The notes below the pieces were generated by a model that saw only the letters and a list, made by a program, of their open reading frames with translations, was not told where the DNA came from and did not search any database. Source: Marinobacterium_D sp050908845 (GTDB lineage: Bacteria; Pseudomonadota; Gammaproteobacteria; Pseudomonadales; Balneatricaceae). Taken from it: DNA of 64,000 nucleotides. Of the stretch, positions 15,001 to 21,852 are shown piece by piece. The translations under genes and the position numbers were made by a program. Position 1 is the stretch's first letter; the number at the start of each line of letters is the position of its first letter. The DNA lies in the NCBI RefSeq assembly GCF_050908845.1, contig NZ_CP194171.1, positions 1,674,001 through 1,738,000 on the forward strand, read 5' to 3'.

Positions 15001-18000
15001 TAAACCCGGCGCCGTTTGTGTCAGCCCAGAACACTTTCCGCTCTGTGGCGATTCTGACAGATGGCGACGGTCCGATCGGCGATCTGGCTCTACGGCTTGA
15101 AAACTACGACTGGCTGGCCCAGGGCTTCCTGGTCGGTCAGGAGGTTGAGATCACCATCAACGGCGTGACCTACGACGGCTTCACAGTCGAGGCCATTGTC
15201 GATGCATCGCAATCTGTCACCAACCCGGATGCGCCACCGGCGACCATCGAAATCACCGACCCGAACGATAACTCTATTCTGGTGCTGTCTGGGGATATCA
15301 GTGGTCTACCGGCCCTCAACGGCTTCGCTGACGTCAAACTGGTTGCCTTCGATCAGCTGGTCGATTCTGTGCTGGATGTGGATATCGATGGCAAGAGCGA
15401 TGGTGCGATCTTCACCCTCAACGGTCCCGAGACCGATTGGGAGGAGCTCGGCTTTATCGAGGGGCATCTGCTCAACGTAGGTGACTTCGGTTCGGCTACC
15501 CAGTATCGCATTCTGGAGATTGATGGCGCGACCATGCGCGTGCTTGGCCAGGCGACCGAGGATGCTGCGGCCGTTGAAAATCTGCGCTTCTGGGTTCAGG
15601 GCCCGCATGGCGGCCTGACCACTCTGCATGGCGGCGGTAACCTGCCGGTCGAAAACCTGGGTGACTATACCGCCGGTGTTGTCGACTATGAGGAAAGCGA
15701 GTTCGATGGCAACAGCTATCTGCTGCGTGACGATGGCCGCAGCTGGCAGGAAGATGGCTATGAGGTTGGCCAGATCATCCAGATCGGTGCCGAGACCGAG
15801 ACCCGCACTATTCTTGGCTTCGCCAGCTCTTCGGATGCAGCGATCGGCGTAGAGACTCCTGACGGCGAGTTTGCCAACTGGGGTACCGATGCGGTGATGA
15901 TCCTTTCCGGCTCGGCGATCACAGCCAATACCACTGATATCACCGTGAACCTGTCTACAGCGACTGTCACGACCACAACGCTTAGCAATATCGAGCATGT
16001 GGTGAACCGTCTGATTCGCACCGATGGTAACAGCTGGAGCGATGATGGCTTTGCAGCCGATCAGATTATCTACATTGATGGTGTAGCCGGAGGCTTTACC
16101 ATTGATCGGATTGATGATTTCTTCACCGAGGATGGCCTAACACTCCTGCGCAGCGAACTGGTGCTCAAGGGCATGGCGATTCAGGACTGCGTTATCCCGG
16201 GTATCGTCACCATTACCCGCACCGATGTCACGACCGATGCGGGCCCGCGGGTTGGCGGTGACCACTTCGTGGTCCGTAATAATGATCGCGGTGCCCTGGT
16301 CGGTGGTCCGCTGAGTCCGCTGGTGATCTACGGTGATACCAGCCAGGATGGCGCCTGGTACTCCGGTCGGTCGTTCGACCGCCTGGGTCAGGAGTTCGGC
16401 CAGAAGCCGTTTGATCCGTTCCCCGAACTGCCGGATGACCAGAATGAGGATAACGAGTGGGTCTTCCCGCTGGCCAATGCGTTCAGCTACGCCGGCCACG
16501 ATATCATCGATGCCTCTCTGCTGTTCGCAGGGGACCCGTCGGCCAATGGCATCCTTAACGTCGGTATCACCGCTTACGGTGGTGCCGGTGATGACCTGAT
16601 CATCGGTAGTCAGGCGGGCGATCACCTGGCGGGTGGTTCCGGCAACGATACGATCCTGGGCCAGCGTGGCGTAGATCATATCTACGGTGATAGCGGCGTA
16701 AACGTGAATATCCTCACCCGCGAACTCACGATCGTCACCGTGGACGCCAACCCGGCCCCGACCATCGACCCGAACCTCGGCTCCAGCGACCAGACCTTCG
16801 CTCCGGTGCGTATCCCGTACCCGGTCAGCGATAATCTGATTGCCGGTACCGATGTTATTGAGGGTGATGGCCGCGACTTCGACCTGCTCTCAGATATGCT
16901 GACGGAGGAAGAGGCGGCAGTTGAATTGGGTCTGAGTGATGTTCAGAACATCATCTTCGGCGATCACGGTGAGGTGGTGCAACTGGTGGCCGATCCGAAC
17001 CTGCCGCCGGTGCTGCCACAGAAGATCCAGACGACGGCACTTGAGACAATACTGGAGATCAATTCGCTTGAGCCGCAGAACGGCGCTGACGACATCATCT
17101 TCGGTACGGCTATCGCCGATATCCTGATCGGGGGCGGCGGTCACGATATGATCGATGGCCGCGAAGGCGACGATCTGATCTTCGGTGATAACGTTTCTCT
17201 GAGCCGTATGAGTGGCGAGGACGGAATCATCAATGATGGCGATCTGTTGGACGATATCCTTAACGCCCGCTTCCAGACGCTGGCCGGTGCCGTGCTTTAC
17301 TCACGTACGGATCTGACGGCTGAGCAGATGGGGCTGGACTATATGGATCCGCTCTACGCCTATGATTCGGAAGGAGACGGTTCGCTTTACGAATACACCT
17401 CCGGTCGTCTGCTCACCGACGGTATTAAGCGTGACTACCGCGATCCTGATGGTCCGCAGTGGTGGGCCGAGTATGAGATCGATTACGCTCAGTACCACAC
17501 CTTCGATATCAATAACGGTCTTGCCGGTGTGGGTAGCTTCGGTAACGATTACATCGCTGGTGGTGCCGGTAACGACACCATCTTCGGTCAGCTGGGCAAC
17601 GATGTAATCCAGGGTGACGGTGCTATCGACGATGCGGTGGCTGCTATCGAGCATGTGGGCGCAGGACGTGAGCCCATTAGGGTTGGCGTGAACGAGCCCG
17701 GTATCGACGATCCGATCGGGGCCCTGACCGTTATCGCCAGCTTCGAGGCAGCCACTGACGGCCAGGATTATATCGAAGGCGGCGGCGGTCTGGACGTTGT
17801 TTTCGGTGGCCTGGGTCAGGACGATATCGTCGGTGGTTCCTCCAGCCACTTCAGCCTGGATGACGACCATGCGGCACTGCTGAATCCGGACTGGACCGGT
17901 GCCGATCTGAGACCGGATGACAGCGATATTCTGTTCGGTGGCGCGGGTACCCAGATCGATCGTAATAACGGTTTTGATCCGACCCTTGGTCAAGTAGATG

Positions 18001-21000
18001 GCGTTGATCAATACGGTGGCGATATCGTCACGGTGACTGATGGTACTGCATACGAAAGTAAGCACGGCCGCGATTCCGACGCCATTGCCGGCGATAACGC
18101 AGATATCATCCGTATCGTGGGTATCGATCGTAACGATGTTCTGGATCTTGACCCGAACGGCCCGCTCTACGTCGAGTACAACTATGATAATTACGGTGGC
18201 GAGAAGATCGTAGTACGCGGTATCCGCCTACTGGATTACACGCCGGGCGGCCCGGACTTCGATCCGTCCAACTTCTCACTGGTAGACCCGGCGACCACCG
18301 AAGATACTTCCGATGATGATATGCGGCCGATGTTTGGCCTCTGTTGCTGCGATACCGGTATCTGGACTCGCTTCGATATTGGCGGCAACGACGAGATCCA
18401 CGGCGAAACCAGCGACGACTTCATCTACTCCGGCGGTGGCTTCGATATCGCCTTCGGTGACGCGGACGATGACGACATCATCGGCGGTTGGGGCCACGAC
18501 TGGATCTCCGGTGGTACCGGTATCGACGGTATCCTCGGCGATGATGGCCGTATCTTCACCAGTCGCAATACCGCCGATCCGCAACTGGCGGAAAGCCTCA
18601 ACGGTATAGAAGCATTGCTGGCCGATGACCCGGATACCCGTACCAGCCAGGGTAACGTGCTCAACGAGCTGATCCGCACGCCGGGTAATGTTCAGTCCGA
18701 GCTGATCAACGTGGCCGGTGCACTGAAGAAATCGGTGGACCTGACTCCGTACAACCTGACCGATATCGAGTTGGGGGCAGCGGATCCGAACGCGTCTAAC
18801 CAGATGTTCGCTGACGATGTGATCTTCGGTGGCCTGGGTCAGGACTTCATCCACGGCGGCTCCGGCGATGACGCGATCAGCGGTGCCGAAGCACTGGAAG
18901 AGTCCTACGCACCGCGTTTCAACGAGGCGGGCGAATTTATCGGCCTGATCCGCACCGACTTCTCACGTCCGTATAACCCGAGCGATATCCTGCACTTCGG
19001 CGATGATAACGACGCCTGGAACTCACCGAAGCCGGTACAGAGCCGTCTCGGCGAGTTCTTCCTGTACGATGAGTATGATCCGCGTCGGGTGATCCTGTTC
19101 GATAGTGACGCAGGCTCCGTTTGGAGCGGTGATGTGAACGCCGACGGCTCTCTGCCGGATACCGAGCATGACGGCATAACCGGCGGGAGCGATCTCTACC
19201 AGTACTTCCTCAACGCTCGCAGCGATGAGGGTGTCAGTGTGCTTGGCTACGTGGCCTTCAAACCGGATGGCCGCACACCGGATCCGGATGTGCCGGCGGA
19301 GTTCCGTCAGAGCGACGGTGACGATGTGATCTTCGGCGACCTGGGTAACGACTGGATCGTCGGCGGTACCGGCCGCGACCATATCTACGGTGGCTTCGGT
19401 AACGATCTGATGAATGCGGATGATGTGCTCGGCACCGTGAATCCGGAGTACCCGCCGAAGAATAGTCCGGGGCAACTGCCGCTGGGTGGTACCGATGAAA
19501 CTCCGGATACCCATCTGGTTTACGAGGATCGTGTCTTCGGCGGCGCCGGCCTGGATATCCTGATCGGTAACACCAAGGGCGACCGCCTGATCGACTGGGT
19601 CGGCGAGTTCAACAGCTTTATCGTGCCGTTCGCACCGTTCGGTATTGCCACGGTGAGCCGTCAGGTGCCGCCGCACCTGTTCGACTTCCTGTTCGCCCAG
19701 GCCTTCGGCGACGGTGTGGATATGACCCGTTATGCCGATACCGGGCAGTCCAACCACAACGAACGCTACTCGAATGTGAGCCAGCAGCAGGGTGGTATCT
19801 ACGGTGAAATGGGGCTGGTAACTCAGAAGGATCATGGTTACTGGCAGGATCAGACCGGTGGCCCAACCGATCCGCAGGCGGGTAACGTACCGGGTGGCCG
19901 CCGCGATGTGTTGAGAACCTCGGACTTCAACAACGCATCGATGGACCTGTTCGTGCGTGATACCGGCAACTTCTCTGTCAGCGGTGGCCGGCTCAGCATC
20001 TCTGCTGCCAACGGTGAGCAGGCATCGGCCTTCTACAACCTGGATGACTACCTGCCGATCTATTACGAGGTCAGTGCACTGATCGAGGTGAACAAGCCCA
20101 CCGGTGGTTCCAAGGCTAACGGCTACATCATCTTCGACTATAAGTCCGATATCGACTTCAAGTACGCCGGTATCAACATCTCCAACAACAAGATCGAGAT
20201 GGGCTACCGTGATGCCAGCGGCTGGCATGAGGTGATCCAGTCTAATAAGCCGGTTCGGATTAAGCCGAATCAGCAGTATGAGATCCTGATCGCGGTGAAC
20301 GGCACCAACGTGACATTGATTGTCGAGGGAGTGAACTGGTTCACCTATACCTTCGCACCAGAACTGGATAAGGACGCTAACCCGATACCGCTCAACAAGG
20401 GCTATGTCGGTGTTGGCATGGACAGCGGCTCAGGTACCGTGGACAACTTCAAGGTGCAGATCCTGCCGCCGCAGATCACCTTTGAAGAGACCGATACTTT
20501 TGATGGCTCTGAAACCTTACCGCAGGGCGAAACCGGTGCTTGGAGCCAGACTGGTGGCACTTATGCGGGCACACCGGCTGCGGGTGATACTGCGGTAAGC
20601 CTGGTGGATCTGGGTGTCACCATTGAGGCTGACTCCTACCTGGAGCTGGAAACCAGGGTATTCGGCGATGGTGTCGGCGGCCTGGCCTTCGATTACTACG
20701 CTGCGAATGACTTCAAGTTCATCGCCGTGGATGCACCGAATGATCGGGTGCTGATCGGTCATGTGGATCCGAAGCGTGGCCTGTCGATCGACTTGTCGAT
20801 CTCCAAGGATCTGGCCGACAATGCTTACCATCAGCTCAAACTGAGCTTCAAAGGAGCCTCGGTCAACATCACCGTCAATGGCTCCTTCGTTGCCAGTTAC
20901 GGTTTCAATTCCGGTCTGGTGGATGGTCAATTCGGCCTGGTAGCTATTGGCGGTAGCGCGACCTTTGACGAGTTCTATATCGGTACCAACGATCCAAACG

Positions 21001-21686
21001 CGGAACCGCTGGCGGAGGCGCAGCAAGCAGTGCAGCAGATGGTCGCAGCCCAGTCCGTTTCCTCTCTAGTGACAGCGCCCAAGCTCAGTGAAGAGGAGCT
21101 GACCGAAGTGGAAGCGGAATCGATCCTCGATGCCGCCTACGACGACTGGCTGCAGAGCGGTCTGGTCACCCAGAGCCAGCTTGACGCGCTGGGCGTTGTG
21201 GAGATCCGGATTGTTGACCTGGAGGGCGATGCGCTGGCTGAGGTCGATGGCAACACCATCCTGATCGACGTAAACGCCGCCGGTTACGGCTGGTTTGTGG
21301 ATGAAACCCCGGATGCGGATGAGGAGTTCGGCGCTGATGGCGATGGTTCAGCCACTGGCCTGATGGATCTGCTCACCGTGCTGCGCCACGAGCTGGGTCA
21401 CCTGCTGGGCTTCGGCCACGATGAATCGGGTGTGATGAGTGACGACCTGAATTCGGGCACGCGCCTGGATATCACCACAGACTCCGCCACCACCAGCCAA
21501 AGCACTGCGACGGTGACAACCGCCAATGCCGGCAAGCCGAGAGCAACACCGCGTGCCTGGGAAGAAGCCCTGGTCTTCGATGAAGAAACCGGACAGCTCA
21601 TCCCGGCCGAGGATGCCAAGCTATACTTCTCTACCATGGGAAGGGAACGCAGCGCCTGGGGCCAGAGCCGCCATTCGAGGGACTAG
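1..21686 (+). CDS. Giant RTX/adhesin-like secreted protein with C-terminal matrixin protease (5' end outside window)
   Basis: The frame is open from base 3 with no start in view, so the N-terminus is missing; more than 7,220 codons are visible. Domains in order by nucleotide: adhesin-like repeats rich in GGGLV and ITSG motifs (3-1700); two families of tandem modules with a DG-x-W-x-x-DGF core (2463-5740); more beta-rich repeats (5740-10100); acidic GGxGND stretches with two dockerin-like loops (10550-11700); Calx-beta-like repeats (11750-12820); further DGF-type modules (13050-16100); about eight RTX clusters of the GGxGxDxIxG type (16560-19600); two lectin-like beta-sandwich domains (19905-20470, 20490-20990); and a metalloprotease with HELGHLLGFGH at 21387-21419 and a following GVMSD Met-turn. 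Only four cysteines were found. It is probably exported and calcium-loaded, acting as an adhesin or surface protease. It resembles the giant LEPR-XLL-type proteins, but the diagnostic N-terminus is not visible. Confidence 0.9.
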   Translation, partial: ADALAIAVGLAAGAGADAFAQVTDQADVEASVGSDAVIDLPGSGTVAVTATGHNFATANTDGGSGSLSVSINVMLPTAEIGGAVLAEFDGELVDDDSDAASLTVTATGENYAQADASITNISLLGAGSGAKAISKVTSSADVSAGLGSNAEVAAGTVTVDAHHIGQKNRADSEVDSAGGALLAAVAIVNSIAEVGGSVVAYMDGDITESGSVSVTAEGRHYAKADTATAGGGLVGYQAAGANATVTNTASVEATAASGSSIITSGSVVFEAVSDSDARADSDTVTGGLVAIGEGKPVAKVGADTKANANIDISGSDSIRVEAIAANTAEAVSSAVAGGLVGVNDSNAYAEITSDSDTLARIGSNADIASPDAAITVRATSDNDAIAKTEATTGGLIAVGSATPVSYSKGSTTAELLGDVRVVDGLDELAGASSITVLAQGNDATIANVISTGGGLVSASSSDASANSQGDTAAKIAATGRHIITSGDITVTALGETDADATTKSSSGGGVNINTYEGSSTANVDVDVTVGGSALIRSTGGLISISAQHNVPTVQTSDGTFNAADDVNKVGSESETITFALPHGLSTNDTVIYNAQGGGEIVLNGANGDITSLVDGETYTIVVADEGEGDNASQIQIGAQFIADATSVDLVNDVIIFPVAHNLVDGAIVKFYSQTGTGIGGLTNGEDYRVVVIDDNTIKLADEDAPLETETVNASDIDSDSVNVSHDFEVGDAVTYLPGGYEATFTANTVDVSVVEDEGEYIPSRDGSGNINHDAGANNIYIGTNPDTGTAAFAVGDQVIYTVDSPKFSTSMTFIRNGEINDIAIDFVRNGSEVSIIRLDGGDWLEDGFGASANETLVISDDSDNDANGSYVIAAATATTLTLASGSGADGIEATIVNTELEFDGVETFEDIGVAYVRNGSNIEIVRLDGGSWLDDGFNQPGEALVISGSPGANGSYEVVSASEDTLIITDGIDSVADIEATTFSSLMTFDGNDTFNDIGVNYVREGSTLEIHRTDGGSWVDDGFDVTGAILVITDSEGANGSYTIDSATDAVLTIADGVDNISDIAANIITSDMTFNGTSVDDLDIDFIRDGATVVVTRDDGGDWLTDGFTSGEMLVISDALGANGSYLVSDATSDTLTLIDGIDAVENLVASTLIADFSFDSTSAADVEVDYIRVGTNLEIVRRDGGDWLADGFDIGAALLISDSGDANGSYTILGVTSDTITLGDGVDAAASLAANIFVSAMDFVANGGGDQITRNDGRTWADDGFADGVEFTLTDAGDFNGTYTISSGSATGTITLTSATFAGNGSAGLARADRGEVQGDFDQYDKITRNDGRNWVADGFIVGTSFDISDAGGFDGSYTVASVDGLTLTLTTTTFGADGDEAGATADRGTQQGDFAQFDQITRDDGRNWEDDGFVDGMTFELTDAGAYNGIYTIASGASGTTIRLTTANGFADGSETDASADRGERQGDFIQPGGGDRITLAGGKTWDSEGFANGDTLTLSDAGVRSGSYVIVSGADTDTIVLESSGAFSDGDDTVTVSREPANPEDFPAVGDFLQSIPGDQITRTDGRSWADDGFTVGTEFTLTNAGAYNGTYTIDSVSGATLTLSSSGGFVDGVESGATVERDNGTADFTPASAGDQITRNDGKTWAESGFLDGDEFTISSSEDGNNGVYTILSGANTDTIRLTVSATLNDATDGFVAAQVNEGELSPLVNGRIYRIATVTDGGTTIQLKRNDLLNDLAVDFVRNGSSISIVRLDGGSWTDDGFGADSSERLIITDSGDASTNGTYVIASATDTTLVLTSGEDSLSNIDATIFNASMTFTNDGAGNNNDRITRNDGRTWAQDGFTNGTTFTITNAGSRNGTYTILSGASGSTITLTADNGFTSGTDGYVTADRGNITADFDQPVIALAPVADSETLQSLQKVEDQNLPLLEAGRTYYVTNTDGGNSFGLALTLQDALDGIAITLNPDSLTGGPHTFVVQGVDFTSVGSGAKAVVMDISDGSGTQSFDLKSAGNFVGAPSGDRTITASASGGGGGFIDVQSANGTTDVLIEGRLTVEAGADGDTLTLIEGNRVELFTDIRGATKAISANSGGGFVSVGDANAEAEIDVDSTIDLGEYTSILATGLVPTVPNGSDPDAGDVFVHGRIEVSGDAYASTNSGGLGAGVDSVATAKIGFYNDINLDGRIQAVKSLDISGESDVTGDTNAQAKAVGLGADSDANDSSGKGVRIGVHRSVNDDLGQSTAGALTEITLEDGARLFGGTVVVDAVNIIDARADSRSRASALGADSDARGDITLRGSARVILDTGSEITGNASVLLQARYDDLDLYADPFGKTSGVGGDTDSTARIDIDTESKVVGRDESIIRTARLDVDALVDIKRFDRDPTRDGAWLDTGNTYRNGNENFEREIFWESTVIMLGEPNPILVVDETGKIIQLENIEFLGENQDKEIGDTLTGSIELADILYDTTGSAEFHATYKSELGNLDGSGDGSQVPPLSYIWGNAGLFEIQRTWDSVYIENNSALDLIVNRIDVVLDGSEIEGGFDPADIEIRADRVPGPVDSPANGITLGNETADSGSTFEFDVLHNWVRTTIDILNLQPDEITSSNISLDGWIENPIGITTVLNERGSILSDADREVIRTNEIYLDAIGGSIGTVNDIDTKVGAAGDENEVNAIGRIPIAVELVRFRDASDAGINPEITPSMDPNELFVPVIEVEATIDVVLDLHYLDAADGTQGGDFSQDAVIGAILAGDDVSIIVNDMREVIDEGDVPGLTVADRGHTEDLRLVENHFRPDGTGPAYDNILRATNQAIDLTDGTLADYGIYEIDSNWIFTEVRAGDDIDIGHVSTSDTYTGNENRTYATTGIGGEQYGAAVLVEDPDTTVNFDIVLDVDWVDGSVADEEIEQIFLTTNGDILAREIEGDMRVGRIDSTAGDVELRSGELILDADSRTGVDASGINILLASGINAVPGQTPASTEGGIGRELDYLEINVDRTDSNQGALFAFDTSGDVINGGIFIDELDGDLRIGTVHSLENIAMRTVDGSILDAGRSGETNANGVVVTQAGEGLEDADVMGQSIDLDANGTGASIGTFSNDLEIDSRRGSDTAGLEAGGDDVGLEATENIYLSEVDAELRLVLAHAYEGDIRLTVFDSNQLDEHFLLIHSGAARFAESSARQGHPDAERIVLHGQIFAEKGAVKLIVGDNIATDSNSEIIAAEDIDILGDANAVNGNLFANDPDPTYGTTIVLRGMLIAGAVLTTPGSKQGGNPVGVAVPYGDAPQYITEIFGHNDVDLIQFGDASGVGGGDFQGSDGYIFLGSKTRAYGTQVAPVFADGDHLSADVDANVLDEDRFIVYYLQDSDTQTGPNVTTSAEHTLTLDGQSDSDSYEVYTLGSNGNDTRNYVINVLDTGAENNGVDTLTIYGLDNPDGDGLQGAGDPQQGQPYPTDDIFLLRAAAFLPSEEGDETPEATADRAGYVALLHGNLDEYEDVVQNNETSDEVQRINYDTGINGRLLVEGRGGNDAFFTDDTTVITTLDGGSGNDSFQIGQIFGANRNEAMGNLLPQDVFPELVATTRGWLSPGSSSPLVAQGGTGNDEFRVYSNQAELRLEGDDDNDLFIVRAFALAATADFDWNGDGATNQDDLDDGVAVLTALARIQRGLPEIDNPGSALDDLDLNDPTIMSTDDAIDALVLESVFGTGGASDTYKAALKAKLSTGFDVNDDGGINFLDLLLTETTTDDVILLDDEGVAAPQIGLGFSVAQAPDIRAGGGQDEVRYNINAPVSVEGGTGFDKLVILGTEFADDIVITDKGIFGAGLNVRFSTIEVLEVDGLEGDDEFFVQSTAFGVSYRVIGGLGSDTINVTGDVNEDIVTRELEGVSGTVNHLVSSDDVLYDGLVVDGFDYNVSTADEGLVVISEEDEDAPTFGRTVVREQAEEEDQFADFYTVRLSQELEGDEVVYVTVSAALSPQEERTINPLTGLPYDLNPDPLDDALGDSIWLSTVAPLDLLDPFDMVTNSDFQRTVIINGIPTQINNRSVVLTFDASNWDQEQKVYVFAPDDLRSEGDRIVVIQHSVISDVEIYDAADVRNVEVEVYDNDTPGVYITEVDADGEDDGQTIVIEGDSDTKLGDEIQIELAKATTGTVVVDIVLNDFADKAIQFTNIDSDSRLTLLTGALGDDDGPIQIAGADTPDDTSDDKFIVARATFDSSNWSDAISVGIDARDDFVREDVQIAVIDFQRSELTTDADYIFPNLRSGLQLLDVEVWDNETAGAVVLESGGSTQLIRDIPAGSGKTDDYDIRLTKAPSDSVDIAVLTDGLADVVEIGGLAVTPEDYAVIGGEQVNQMFNGSLIFGTDDDGNLTLTRGTDSDFGSFIDEGFYGASLAEQERYTGVLNFEDNGTNLTLTADGADFDSLGFIAGQQLRIDATGAGGFSANNADFEIQAVSGDTIILTALLSDGDWAETGLTPDDVVLSELVPVAGQTIRLGGSQVIADELYSDVVTFADDGTNLTISRDAGDFSADGFAAGQTIQITATATDGFDGNNGIYEILSVSATEIVLTALVADGNWAAAGQTTDATTIDQVVSNDGDYQIASLSADGSVMTLTATGSWTASGASIAPAVLADVSNAFLLEGTVVWGEETDAKSFPGEFLDLQLSGGQRGWLEPGFLEGMWVRISDTSGVNPDIEAKIQLIRGDNDSQDAKLQLIHVGGTGGLLSGSWLGAAGSHEVSVVRIGATVTFTTTNYHELQNVVLEADDDYIVPPTRDGVKIFPVSTHLLSKLRGPLAVEGGPTGADRSLSNGVKLPGETDAFLIAIGAQPPESQQIDVLNIFNDSSQADGVGSMTETTLRGFGMADDLNLGVISGPTFGETGSYFGLLNFSDDGTNLTVSQATIDFNLRFDVGDTIGINADDGDGFDVNNGTYTILAISEDGTTLTLDTEGSWVAEGDTIEFVEINAELVVAGGISFGKVNFGAGGFGTAAIQSTIEVFNLLLGEGNDFLDVSGTLNPAPFVSAQNTFRSVAILTDGDGPIGDLALRLENYDWLAQGFLVGQEVEITINGVTYDGFTVEAIVDASQSVTNPDAPPATIEITDPNDNSILVLSGDISGLPALNGFADVKLVAFDQLVDSVLDVDIDGKSDGAIFTLNGPETDWEELGFIEGHLLNVGDFGSATQYRILEIDGATMRVLGQATEDAAAVENLRFWVQGPHGGLTTLHGGGNLPVENLGDYTAGVVDYEESEFDGNSYLLRDDGRSWQEDGYEVGQIIQIGAETETRTILGFASSSDAAIGVETPDGEFANWGTDAVMILSGSAITANTTDITVNLSTATVTTTTLSNIEHVVNRLIRTDGNSWSDDGFAADQIIYIDGVAGGFTIDRIDDFFTEDGLTLLRSELVLKGMAIQDCVIPGIVTITRTDVTTDAGPRVGGDHFVVRNNDRGALVGGPLSPLVIYGDTSQDGAWYSGRSFDRLGQEFGQKPFDPFPELPDDQNEDNEWVFPLANAFSYAGHDIIDASLLFAGDPSANGILNVGITAYGGAGDDLIIGSQAGDHLAGGSGNDTILGQRGVDHIYGDSGVNVNILTRELTIVTVDANPAPTIDPNLGSSDQTFAPVRIPYPVSDNLIAGTDVIEGDGRDFDLLSDMLTEEEAAVELGLSDVQNIIFGDHGEVVQLVADPNLPPVLPQKIQTTALETILEINSLEPQNGADDIIFGTAIADILIGGGGHDMIDGREGDDLIFGDNVSLSRMSGEDGIINDGDLLDDILNARFQTLAGAVLYSRTDLTAEQMGLDYMDPLYAYDSEGDGSLYEYTSGRLLTDGIKRDYRDPDGPQWWAEYEIDYAQYHTFDINNGLAGVGSFGNDYIAGGAGNDTIFGQLGNDVIQGDGAIDDAVAAIEHVGAGREPIRVGVNEPGIDDPIGALTVIASFEAATDGQDYIEGGGGLDVVFGGLGQDDIVGGSSSHFSLDDDHAALLNPDWTGADLRPDDSDILFGGAGTQIDRNNGFDPTLGQVDGVDQYGGDIVTVTDGTAYESKHGRDSDAIAGDNADIIRIVGIDRNDVLDLDPNGPLYVEYNYDNYGGEKIVVRGIRLLDYTPGGPDFDPSNFSLVDPATTEDTSDDDMRPMFGLCCCDTGIWTRFDIGGNDEIHGETSDDFIYSGGGFDIAFGDADDDDIIGGWGHDWISGGTGIDGILGDDGRIFTSRNTADPQLAESLNGIEALLADDPDTRTSQGNVLNELIRTPGNVQSELINVAGALKKSVDLTPYNLTDIELGAADPNASNQMFADDVIFGGLGQDFIHGGSGDDAISGAEALEESYAPRFNEAGEFIGLIRTDFSRPYNPSDILHFGDDNDAWNSPKPVQSRLGEFFLYDEYDPRRVILFDSDAGSVWSGDVNADGSLPDTEHDGITGGSDLYQYFLNARSDEGVSVLGYVAFKPDGRTPDPDVPAEFRQSDGDDVIFGDLGNDWIVGGTGRDHIYGGFGNDLMNADDVLGTVNPEYPPKNSPGQLPLGGTDETPDTHLVYEDRVFGGAGLDILIGNTKGDRLIDWVGEFNSFIVPFAPFGIATVSRQVPPHLFDFLFAQAFGDGVDMTRYADTGQSNHNERYSNVSQQQGGIYGEMGLVTQKDHGYWQDQTGGPTDPQAGNVPGGRRDVLRTSDFNNASMDLFVRDTGNFSVSGGRLSISAANGEQASAFYNLDDYLPIYYEVSALIEVNKPTGGSKANGYIIFDYKSDIDFKYAGINISNNKIEMGYRDASGWHEVIQSNKPVRIKPNQQYEILIAVNGTNVTLIVEGVNWFTYTFAPELDKDANPIPLNKGYVGVGMDSGSGTVDNFKVQILPPQITFEETDTFDGSETLPQGETGAWSQTGGTYAGTPAAGDTAVSLVDLGVTIEADSYLELETRVFGDGVGGLAFDYYAANDFKFIAVDAPNDRVLIGHVDPKRGLSIDLSISKDLADNAYHQLKLSFKGASVNITVNGSFVASYGFNSGLVDGQFGLVAIGGSATFDEFYIGTNDPNAEPLAEAQQAVQQMVAAQSVSSLVTAPKLSEEELTEVEAESILDAAYDDWLQSGLVTQSQLDALGVVEIRIVDLEGDALAEVDGNTILIDVNAAGYGWFVDETPDADEEFGADGDGSATGLMDLLTVLRHELGHLLGFGHDESGVMSDDLNSGTRLDITTDSATTSQSTATVTTANAGKPRATPRAWEEALVFDEETGQLIPAEDAKLYFSTMGRERSAWGQSRHSRD
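2463..3760 (+). repeat. Type A tandem modules (five copies, about 86 residues each) in the giant gene
   Basis: Five consecutive modules start at 2463, 2730, 2991, 3249 and 3504, a spacing of 267, 261, 258 and 255 bases. Each has a V-x-[FY]-[IV]-R-x-G segment, then R-x-DGG-x-W-x-x-DGF, then [LI]-[VI]-I-[ST], then G-ANGSY and a TLTLxDG segment. A sixth copy starts at 5226. The copies differ at many positions, so they are old protein repeats and not a recent DNA amplification. Confidence 0.85.
3765..5740 (+). repeat. Type B tandem modules (seven copies, about 74-84 residues) in the giant gene
   Basis: Modules with the core ITRxDGRxWxxDGF, followed by F-[TE]-[LI]-[TS]-DAG-x-x-NG-x-YTI and T-I-x-LT, begin at 3765, 3990, 4212, 4446, 4698, 4929 and 5508. 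The type A copy at 5226 sits between the sixth and seventh. Types A and B share the DG-x-W-x-x-DGF core and probably the same fold. More divergent relatives occur near 13060, 13180, 13490, 14620, 15717 and 16012. Confidence 0.8.
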
Positions 21687-21741
21687 CCGGTTGGTCGGTT
21701 GAACTCTAGGTGAGTTGAACTGGCGGCCAAGTAACCTTGAC

Positions 21742-21767
21742 CCGCCTGGTCTTACCGCCTGGTCTTA
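21742..21767 (+). repeat. Two tandem copies of a 13-bp unit before the adaptor gene
   Basis: The unit ccgcctggtctta occurs twice head to tail in the gap between the giant gene and the adaptor gene. It could be a regulator site (each copy ends in CTTA) or simple slippage. No function can be assigned. Confidence 0.5.
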
Positions 21768-21852
21768 AGAGTGGCTTGATGTACACAGCCGAGGTCAGTG
21801 CGGGCACGCTGCGTTATTTGAGCAGGATTGGATGCAGTATTGAGGACATGGA

